From JAGTVG01 sp964389805 (GTDB lineage Bacteria; Bacteroidota; Bacteroidia; Cytophagales; Cyclobacteriaceae): a stretch of 5,332 nucleotides of DNA. Position numbers and translations under genes: made by a program. A model generated the notes under the pieces. That model saw only the letters and a program-made list of their open reading frames with translations. It made no database searches and had not been told where the DNA came from. Shown here in pieces: positions 1 through 5,332 of this stretch; within the stretch, counting starts at the first letter, position 1; each line of letters starts with the position of its first letter. The stretch lies in NCBI GenBank assembly GCA_964389805.1, contig CAYMFU010000277.1, positions 1 through 5,332 of the forward strand, in the 5' to 3' direction.

Positions 1-76
1 TTGGACCTGTTATGCCCAATACCGGGAAGTATTCAAGAATTTCTATCAGCTCATTTGTTCCTAAACGGGGTATCAT
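1..76 (-). CDS. AAA_14/DUF4143-like ATPase, N-terminal fragment (runs off left edge)
   Basis: The minus strand is open from an ATG at 76-74 to the window edge, giving 25 codons. The peptide starts MIPRLGTNELIEIL and continues EYFPVLGITGP. The first base of the next codon is A, which would fit an arginine (AGA/AGG). An N-terminal helix followed by a hydrophobic beta strand ending in G-I-x-G-P is the usual lead-in to the GPRQxGKT Walker A motif of AAA_14/DUF4143 ATP-binding proteins, which are common in Bacteroidota and often orphan genes. The Walker A itself lies outside the window, so this is recognition from a short N-terminus. The start is well fixed: an in-frame TGA (82-80) lies one codon upstream of the ATG. 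No Shine-Dalgarno sequence is visible. The gene diverges from the permease, and its leader contains the 81-115 hairpin. A chance ORF is possible because only 76 bases are visible, but the match to the family start is good. Confidence 0.68.
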   Translation of the reverse strand, partial: MIPRLGTNELIEILEYFPVLGITGP

Positions 77-80
77 ATAT

Positions 81-115
81 CATGAATATATAAAATTATA
101 TTTTAATATTTCATG
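81..115. repeat. AT-rich imperfect hairpin in the leader of the left-edge gene
   Basis: The arms CATGAATAT (81-89) and ATATTTCATG (106-115) pair with one bulged base at 109. After a bulge at 90, an inner perfect stem TAAAAT/ATTTTA (91-96 with 100-105) closes on a 3-base loop. That makes about 15 base pairs in 35 bases. It lies five bases from the start codon at 76 on the minus strand, so in that transcript it would sit directly before the start. It lacks a GC-rich stem followed by a T run, so it is not a typical intrinsic terminator. In such AT-rich DNA part of the pairing could be chance. Confidence 0.4.
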
Positions 116-205
116 GTAAATGAAGGTTATTTTCGAAAAACAAACTAATTATTGTTAAAATATAAGGACAAATTGCAAAAACCGGTTAAAGAAACGACCT
201 GTAAT

Positions 206-235
206 CAAAGATAAACTAATTTATTAGTTGTTTAA
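206..235 (-). promoter_or_regulatory. Possible weak divergent promoter towards the left-edge gene
   Basis: Because of the palindrome, the minus strand also carries TATCTTTG (213-206), a perfect TAnnTTTG -7 element pointing left. At the mirrored -33 position (235-233) the minus strand reads TTA rather than TTG, so the match is weaker than on the plus strand. It is the only TAnnTTTG match on the minus strand between 77 and 257. If used, the transcript would have a leader of about 120 nt, including the 81-115 hairpin. The -7 box may merely reflect the symmetry of the operator. Confidence 0.3.
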
Positions 236-257
236 CTAATTATTTAGTTTATCTTTG
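228..257 (+). promoter_or_regulatory. Bacteroidota-type promoter for the permease gene
   Basis: A TTG (228-230) is followed after 19 bases by TATCTTTG (250-257), an exact match to the TAnnTTTG -7 element of the primary sigma factor of Bacteroidota, with spacing inside the usual range. Transcription would begin a few bases after 257, leaving a leader of roughly 30 nt before the ATG at 297. The promoter lies inside the 206-257 palindrome, so a bound repressor would exclude RNA polymerase. The transcription start is inferred, not observed. Confidence 0.65.
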
Positions 258-296
258 TTCTTATTGATTTGATTTGAATATTCATAACCCAACATC

Positions 297-2672
297 ATGA
301 TCATCTGGCACTTTCTAAAACTGGGCTTCAGAAACCTGAACAAAAATAAAAGCAATACCCTGATTAATCTGATCGGCCTGTCATTGGGCATTGCCATTCT
401 CCTGGTGATTTTAGTCTATGTTAACAATGAGTTGAGCGTGGATAAGTTCCATGCCAATTCATCCCATATCTATAAGGTCCCGCAGGGAGAATCAAGTGTA
501 GGCCCTGGCCCCCTGGCGGCATTGCTAAGAGACAATTTTCCTGAAATTCAGCATGCATGCCATATAGAGACACGGCAGTTACTTGCGCTTTCCCCCATCA
601 TGGATTTTAACAATGAAATCCTCGACATAAAGGCCTACTATGCTGTAAATGCAGATTTTTTTCAAGTGTTTGACTTCGAAGTGCTGCGTGGAGATGTGAA
701 CAATGCGCTGGATAAGCCTTTTACCATGATCCTGACCCAAAGTGAAGCTGCCCGGATATTCCAGGAAAAGGATCCCATCGGTCAAACGCTTATATGGAGG
801 TCCAATCAGGATTTCAACTTTACCGTGGAAGCCATTGTTAAAGATGTCCCACAGAATTCCTCCATTCAATTCAAGGGTCTCATCTCAGAAGCGTCCACAA
901 GAAGAATGATGCCTTACTACCCCGACAACTGGGGCTTCGACGTGTATGAAACCTATCTTTTATTAAATCCGGAAGTCCAAACAGAACAATTTGAAGATAA
1001 GGCCAATAGCTTTCTAATCGATTATTATAAAACCAACCTGAGCTCCTTATCCAGCCATGATTTTGCCCGGACAAATCCGCTGAAATTACACCCGCTCAAA
1101 GAGGCCTACTTCAATGAGAATCTTGCCTACGACACCACAAGTCGGGGTAATATGTTGCTGGTAAGAGTGTTACTGGCCATAGGGCTTATCATCTTATTGC
1201 TGTCTATTATCAATTACGCAAACCTCTCCACAGCAAAAGCCTCAAGCCGGAATAAGGAGATTGGCGTTCAGAAAGTCTTTGGATCAGGCAAAAAGCTACT
1301 CATCTTCCAGTTCCTGACTGAAACATCCATCCTCAGCTTTCTGGCCGGGATAATAGGATTAATTATCGCACTGACTCTTTTACCCTGGTTCAGCAACTTT
1401 ATGAACCTTTCCCAGAATCTGAAAATGGAACCTTCCTTTGTTATTCTATTTGTTCCCTTTATCTTGATCCTGGGCTTCATTGCCGGGATCTACCCCGCCT
1501 TCTTTTTATCCTCCCTGAAGGAGATGAGTATGTTAAAGGCCAGGGCAGGAAGCCTAACAAGGGGAAAAAATACCCGCTACTTCCTGGTGGTCTTCCAGTT
1601 CTTCATTTCCATGACTTTAATTGCGGTTACCCTGCTGGTTAGCCGGCAGGTATCTTACATGAAGGATAAGGACCTGGGAATAGATGAAACGAATGTGGTG
1701 TATGCCAAATTACCCCTTCCCATATTCAGGAGTAGTAAGGAAGTATTTACAGAGCGAATTTCAAAGTTAACTTCCGTCGAGGAAGTGGCCTTTTCCAGCA
1801 GGATGTTTGGTGATATTGATGGGTATAATACCCTGGAGATTAATGGAATTACAAAGGAATTCACCAATATGTGGGTGGATGCAGACTTTATTGATTTTTA
1901 TGAGCTGGAGTTGCTCGACGGAAGGTTCTTCAGTGAGGAGCTTGTGTCTGATATCAATGCCACAGCCCTGTTAAATGAAGCTGCAATCAGAGAATTTGAT
2001 GCGGAGGATCCTTTTGAAATTGAGATACGCGTACCTCGCGGGAATGCAAAAGTGGTGGGCATAGTGAAGGACTTCAATTTCAAATCTCTCCATCATGGAA
2101 TTGAGCCATTGGCCATTGTCTATTTCCCCAGACAGGGAGTGTTTGCGAACATCAGAATTGCAGGAGATAACATGCCAGCAACTCTGAATGAGATTTCAGA
2201 AATCTGGACGGAACTGGCCCCTGGTTTTCCATTCAGCTACCACTTTCTGGATAGTAGTTTTGATGCCCTATATCAACAAGATGCCAAAATGGGCAAGGCC
2301 ATATCAATAGCCTCGATAATTGCCATCATTATAGCAGTGCTGGGTGTGATGAGCCTTTCTCTTTTTATATGTGAAAGCAAGATCAAAGAAATAGCAATTC
2401 GAAAAATCATCGGCGCAAAAACGGGGGAGATCATTTTGGGACTGAATAAAGGCTTCGTATACAATTTAATTATTGCCTTTCTACTGGCCTTACCGGCATC
2501 CTGGTACATCATGCGCCTCTGGCTGGGAAATTTCGCCTACAAGACAAACATCAGCCCATGGATTTTTGCCCTTTCAGGAATTTTGGTATCCCTGGTAACC
2601 CTTGGCATAGTAAGCTGGCAAAGCTGGCGGTTTGCCAATCAAAACCCGGCAGATACCCTACGTTATGAATAG
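297..2672 (+). CDS. MacB/FtsX-like ABC transporter permease, two-module type
   Basis: This is an inner-membrane ABC transporter permease of 791 residues, a usual length for the duplicated MacB_PCD-FtsX type. Module one has a membrane segment at about 21-43, preceded by the typical LGFRNLNKNKSNTLINLIGL start. A periplasmic MacB_PCD-like domain follows (about 45-285), then an FtsX domain (about 288-405) with three membrane segments and the cytoplasmic motif EIGVQKVFGSGKK (321-333). Module two repeats this: membrane segment about 427-449, periplasmic domain about 450-665 with the family-typical VGIVKDFNFKSLHHGIEPL, then an FtsX domain (about 668-776) with EIAIRKIIGAKTGEI and three segments. The C-terminus NPADTLRYE is also family-typical. 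The start is firm because an in-frame TAA lies at 285-287. MacB-type systems use an ATPase to drive a mechanical cycle without moving substrate through the membrane segments; the substrate here is unknown. No ATPase gene is in the window. The promoter lies under a palindromic operator, so expression is probably repressible. Confidence 0.93.
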   Translation: MIIWHFLKLGFRNLNKNKSNTLINLIGLSLGIAILLVILVYVNNELSVDKFHANSSHIYKVPQGESSVGPGPLAALLRDNFPEIQHACHIETRQLLALSPIMDFNNEILDIKAYYAVNADFFQVFDFEVLRGDVNNALDKPFTMILTQSEAARIFQEKDPIGQTLIWRSNQDFNFTVEAIVKDVPQNSSIQFKGLISEASTRRMMPYYPDNWGFDVYETYLLLNPEVQTEQFEDKANSFLIDYYKTNLSSLSSHDFARTNPLKLHPLKEAYFNENLAYDTTSRGNMLLVRVLLAIGLIILLLSIINYANLSTAKASSRNKEIGVQKVFGSGKKLLIFQFLTETSILSFLAGIIGLIIALTLLPWFSNFMNLSQNLKMEPSFVILFVPFILILGFIAGIYPAFFLSSLKEMSMLKARAGSLTRGKNTRYFLVVFQFFISMTLIAVTLLVSRQVSYMKDKDLGIDETNVVYAKLPLPIFRSSKEVFTERISKLTSVEEVAFSSRMFGDIDGYNTLEINGITKEFTNMWVDADFIDFYELELLDGRFFSEELVSDINATALLNEAAIREFDAEDPFEIEIRVPRGNAKVVGIVKDFNFKSLHHGIEPLAIVYFPRQGVFANIRIAGDNMPATLNEISEIWTELAPGFPFSYHFLDSSFDALYQQDAKMGKAISIASIIAIIIAVLGVMSLSLFICESKIKEIAIRKIIGAKTGEIILGLNKGFVYNLIIAFLLALPASWYIMRLWLGNFAYKTNISPWIFALSGILVSLVTLGIVSWQSWRFANQNPADTLRYE

Positions 2673-2755
2673 ACACCTCATCCAAGCGCCAGATTCTCCA
2701 TTATTATGATATATCCATGTCGCCCTTGTTCTTAAAGAAACGTAGATCACGATTT

Positions 2756-5230
2756 TTAATCATTCAATAATTTATCGGCTGCCAGTACGCAGAAAATATA
2801 GGATCCAGCTCCAGGCATAACGTATTCTGTTTGTTGCCAAAGAAATGGGAATGGTTCTTTCAATTCAGGGAAATCCGGTCGGATGAGGGCTGTTCCGGCA
2901 ACCATTCCACCAGGGATATAAGACCACCAATGCATGGTATATCCGTAGGCAACTGTAAGGGAATGGGCACCCACTCCGGATACCAGGGATGTATTCGATC
3001 CAGGGTGACAGCCCAACACATAATTAACTACCCGTATAACATTTTCCTTATCGAATATATCAGGGAAGGCTTTACACAGGTAGTATTGTCCCAGTGCATA
3101 TTCTTGTATATCCCAACCGATGCCCCAAATCCTGGGATTCCAGGGAACACCAAAGGGGCTCACCGCCAACTCTTTATCAAGATCGATTTTATAGGTCATC
3201 AGCGATTTTTTCACATCTTCCTTAAATGAGGTGTCCTCAATTAGGTCAAAGGCCCGTACTACGGTCCAACCGGCCTGGTCAATGTTATCCCTGATCTGGG
3301 GAAGCATCTTTATAAGTGCCTGTTCAAACTCTTTTTCTTCTGTCGTTATCAGCAATTCAGAGGTGGCTAATATTTCTTGTAGCTTATGGTTTCTGGGGAC
3401 ATATGCATTAGGTTGAAGAACCGGTTCATGCGTTTGCTCATATCTCCATGCCTTAATAGCTGTGCTCTGACATTCTTCAGCCAATACATCATTATACCCG
3501 TGTAAAATCCTACTCGCGGCTGCCAGAGCAGTAATCACCTTATATTCTAATCCTGTGTCCTTATTGGTAAATACCCATCGGTCATCAGGTATACCGGATC
3601 GGTTACCACGGATTTCATCTGGTTTCAAGGATACATCATAAAATAAATGGTCTGTAAGGGAGGCTAAATCTCCAAGAAATGCCCTTCCTTCTCTTGTGGC
3701 AATAATTCCGGCATAGCTATGACCTGAGGCTCTGTATCCACTTAGTAGATTTATTACCCCATGTTCTATTTGTTGTATCAGATCCGGAATGCCATCCGGT
3801 TTGCGCAATTCCACGAATTTTTCATTCTGGATAATTGTGGTCTGGTCAATATTGATTCCAAAGTCTTCTCCTGCCAGAGCAAGAAATAATGTTGTTGCTG
3901 CCTGAGATCCGGCAGCCAGGTCATTGTCTCCTGCATCGTGCCAACCGCCCCGATTCAATCCCGGGATATGTGTCATGGGTTTATACTGTGTTTCTGTTGT
4001 TGCATAGGATCGATATCCATCTGTGTGTTCAATGGCTACCGGGGCTTGCAAGGCATCATCCAGGTGACAAGCGCCATGCCATACCCTCGACCGGTCCCTG
4101 ATCCTCATATGGCACATCTGAACCGGGAAATATATTTCCAGGGTAGGTTGCCAGACTCCCTGTTTGTATATATCGGGACTAATACTGAATGGTTCTGAAA
4201 TTGAGACACCATATTTAACCCTGTATAATCCGGGATCTTTAAATGAAGTAAAATCGAAGATGCCATACTCGTATCTTAGAAATTTTCCCCATTTTTCAGG
4301 TATTGAAGAATGAATATCTTCGATAGCACCATCATTTCGAATTCGTTGCAGTGTTGCTGTCTCTAATTGAGTTGTTCTTGGATCCAGTTCAATGATAGCT
4401 TGTTTCACCTGTTCTGAATGATAACCAACCTGGGAAATACCGATCATCGGATCACGTACCCATCCGGGGATTGCATTGGGTTTAATGATCCATTCAACTG
4501 CGCCTTTGGTAACGCCAGTATTAATTTGGGACTGCAGGATAAACCAGCCGCCATGACTTCCATTACGGCCATCTACAAGAGCCATATCCCCATTCAATTG
4601 CTCGATTTCCATCTTATACATGGGATCTTCCGGAGCAATCATCAATTTTGATCCTTTCGCCATAGGGGTAAAGATGAATTCTCCATCATCTTGCTTAACT
4701 TTCGGACCAAGAGCCTCATATGGGAATACCCCGAAAGTCTCACCAAGTTGAAAGGTTTTTTCACGGTACGGTACCGGGTAAAGTAACATGTCGAATGTAA
4801 CACTGTTCTTCCATTCTTCAGGGATTGGCTCATCAAGATCAACAACCAGGTGAATGGCCTCATTTTCTGGCCATAGCCTAATTGAGTAGCTGAAATCAAA
4901 CTCGGGAACACTGATTTTAGCACTTATTTCCCTTTTATCGGAAGATACCGTGCGTTCAGCCACATCTGGCCTGGGAAAACTTTGTCCCGGGGGTAAATCA
5001 ACATTTATAAAGCCGTTTGTCGCAACCCGGTCACCATGTTGAATGATTTCAATGCCACCCTGCTTACCCACAGGATAGGTATTATGAAAAACCAGGATAT
5101 TGAGTCCCGGGGCCTCAAAATATTCGAGGTCGTTGATCTCCCATTTTACTTCACCCGATTCCTGGGTGCAACTAAGTAGAATAACTGATAAAGTGAATAC
5201 AGTTAAATAAGATAATTTTAACCTGGACAT
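2756..5230 (-). CDS. Lipoprotein glycoside hydrolase family 9 with CelD_N Ig-like domain
   Basis: This 824-residue protein is probably a surface or periplasmic glycan hydrolase. Residues 1-21 form a lipoprotein signal with lipobox L-L-S-C (18-21); C21 would be lipidated. Residues about 28-250 are an unassigned, probably beta-rich region. Residues about 260-350 match the CelD_N Ig-like domain (start IGISQVGYHSEQ). Residues about 365-822 are the GH9 (alpha/alpha)6-barrel. GGWHDAGDND (428-437) holds the DxxD pair D432/D435, where the catalytic base of GH9 lies. The expected C-terminal acid is E802 in WQQTEYVMPGAG. LGCHPGSN and SGVGAH (739-756) and MHWWSYIPGG (766-775) correspond to the conserved substrate-binding region. 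GH9 enzymes are inverting, mostly endoglucanases, but the family also contains exo-acting glucosidases and glucosaminidases. The sequence is divergent, so cellulose should not be assumed as substrate. No dockerin or carbohydrate-binding module is seen. It converges on the permease with an 83-bp gap and has no partner genes here. The start fits the signal peptide. Confidence 0.92.
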   Translation of the reverse strand: MSRLKLSYLTVFTLSVILLSCTQESGEVKWEINDLEYFEAPGLNILVFHNTYPVGKQGGIEIIQHGDRVATNGFINVDLPPGQSFPRPDVAERTVSSDKREISAKISVPEFDFSYSIRLWPENEAIHLVVDLDEPIPEEWKNSVTFDMLLYPVPYREKTFQLGETFGVFPYEALGPKVKQDDGEFIFTPMAKGSKLMIAPEDPMYKMEIEQLNGDMALVDGRNGSHGGWFILQSQINTGVTKGAVEWIIKPNAIPGWVRDPMIGISQVGYHSEQVKQAIIELDPRTTQLETATLQRIRNDGAIEDIHSSIPEKWGKFLRYEYGIFDFTSFKDPGLYRVKYGVSISEPFSISPDIYKQGVWQPTLEIYFPVQMCHMRIRDRSRVWHGACHLDDALQAPVAIEHTDGYRSYATTETQYKPMTHIPGLNRGGWHDAGDNDLAAGSQAATTLFLALAGEDFGINIDQTTIIQNEKFVELRKPDGIPDLIQQIEHGVINLLSGYRASGHSYAGIIATREGRAFLGDLASLTDHLFYDVSLKPDEIRGNRSGIPDDRWVFTNKDTGLEYKVITALAAASRILHGYNDVLAEECQSTAIKAWRYEQTHEPVLQPNAYVPRNHKLQEILATSELLITTEEKEFEQALIKMLPQIRDNIDQAGWTVVRAFDLIEDTSFKEDVKKSLMTYKIDLDKELAVSPFGVPWNPRIWGIGWDIQEYALGQYYLCKAFPDIFDKENVIRVVNYVLGCHPGSNTSLVSGVGAHSLTVAYGYTMHWWSYIPGGMVAGTALIRPDFPELKEPFPFLWQQTEYVMPGAGSYIFCVLAADKLLND

Positions 5231-5332
5231 GGCAATCTTTTTTAAGTGAAAAAGTTACTATATGACCTTTTGAACTCAGCTCATAACATCTTTAAAAAGT
5301 GTGATTCAATGTCCTTATTTTTTTTATCAATT

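Larger units (their letters stand above)
206..257. promoter_or_regulatory. 52-bp palindromic operator with four 10-bp-phased half-sites
   Basis: The outer arms CAAAGATAAACTAA (206-219) and TTAGTTTATCTTTG (244-257) are exact reverse complements. The inner arms ATTAGTT (223-229) and AACTAAT (234-240) are also perfect, with a 4-base centre (230-233); only the pairs 220/243 and 222/241 mismatch. Read another way, it is two tandem 16-bp palindromes, AACTAATTTATTAGTT (214-229) and AACTAATTATTTAGTT (234-249). The four 6-bp half-sites start at 214, 224, 234 and 244, exactly 10 bp apart and so on one helix face. The array covers the -33 box, the spacer and part of the -7 box of the permease promoter, which suggests repression by one or two cooperating dimers. 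Winged-helix regulators such as BlaI/MecI or PadR types are plausible binders. The regulator is not encoded in the window and its family is inference. Confidence 0.65.

Noticed and set aside
3..119. Plus-strand open frames at the left edge as the tail of an upstream gene
   Set aside because: The frames ending at 64, 93 and 119 give unconvincing peptides, whereas the minus-strand frame gives a recognisable ATPase N-terminus with a bounded start.
206..257. Palindrome as an intrinsic terminator or a mobile-element end
   Set aside because: The stem is AT-rich with no GC core, it overlaps a good promoter, and the half-sites are phased at 10 bp, which fits an operator better. No transposase or target-site duplication is visible.
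2673..2755. Possible bidirectional terminator between the convergent genes
   Set aside because: Only weak elements are present: GATATATC (2708-2715) has no loop, TTCT/AGAA (2729-2739) has four pairs, and CGT/ACG before ATTTTT (2741-2757) has three pairs. None makes a credible intrinsic terminator.
2831..3229. Plus-strand open frame inside the GH9 gene
   Set aside because: It lies wholly antisense to a well-supported GH9 catalytic domain and its translation shows no domain or sensible composition; the same holds for other overlapping frames in both genes.
5250..5257. TAACTTTT on the minus strand as a -7 box for the GH9 gene
   Set aside because: The last base departs from TAnnTTTG, no TTG stands at the right distance, and the leader would be only about a dozen bases. 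No exact TAnnTTTG exists on the minus strand of 5231-5332.
5318..5325. T run near the right edge as a terminator of a gene beyond the window
   Set aside because: No stable stem precedes the T run on the plus strand, and no coding sequence leads into it.

Overview
The window looks like chromosomal DNA of a member of the Bacteroidota. The grounds are a TAnnTTTG/TTG-type promoter, start codons with no Shine-Dalgarno sequence and an AT-rich leader, a large MacB/FtsX-type permease of a form abundant in that phylum, and a lipoprotein glycoside hydrolase. Genus or species cannot be named from the sequence.

Layout, left to right. Bases 1-76 (minus strand) hold only the first 25 codons of a gene running off the left edge; its N-terminus resembles AAA_14/DUF4143-type ATPases just before their Walker A motif. 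Bases 77-296 are an AT-rich divergent intergenic region with an imperfect hairpin (81-115) and a striking 52-bp palindrome (206-257). The palindrome carries four TTAGTT/AACTAA half-sites starting exactly 10 bp apart. It overlaps a good Bacteroidota promoter (TTG at 228-230, TATCTTTG at 250-257) reading into the permease. Bases 297-2672 (plus) encode a 791-residue two-module MacB/FtsX-like ABC transporter permease with about eight membrane segments. Bases 2673-2755 are a short convergent gap with no convincing terminator. Bases 2756-5230 (minus) encode an 824-residue lipoprotein made of an unassigned N-terminal beta-rich region, a CelD_N Ig-like domain and a family 9 glycoside hydrolase catalytic domain. 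Bases 5231-5332 are the GH9 upstream region, with no strong promoter match and no further gene visible.

The genes do not look like one pathway. The two full genes converge and the ATPase fragment is divergent, so no operon is visible. No SusC/SusD pair, sensor or other carbohydrate gene is present to make the GH9 gene part of a polysaccharide utilisation locus here, and no ABC ATPase accompanies the permease. The most distinctive signal is the helically phased palindromic operator over the permease promoter, which suggests tight repression by a dimeric winged-helix regulator encoded elsewhere.
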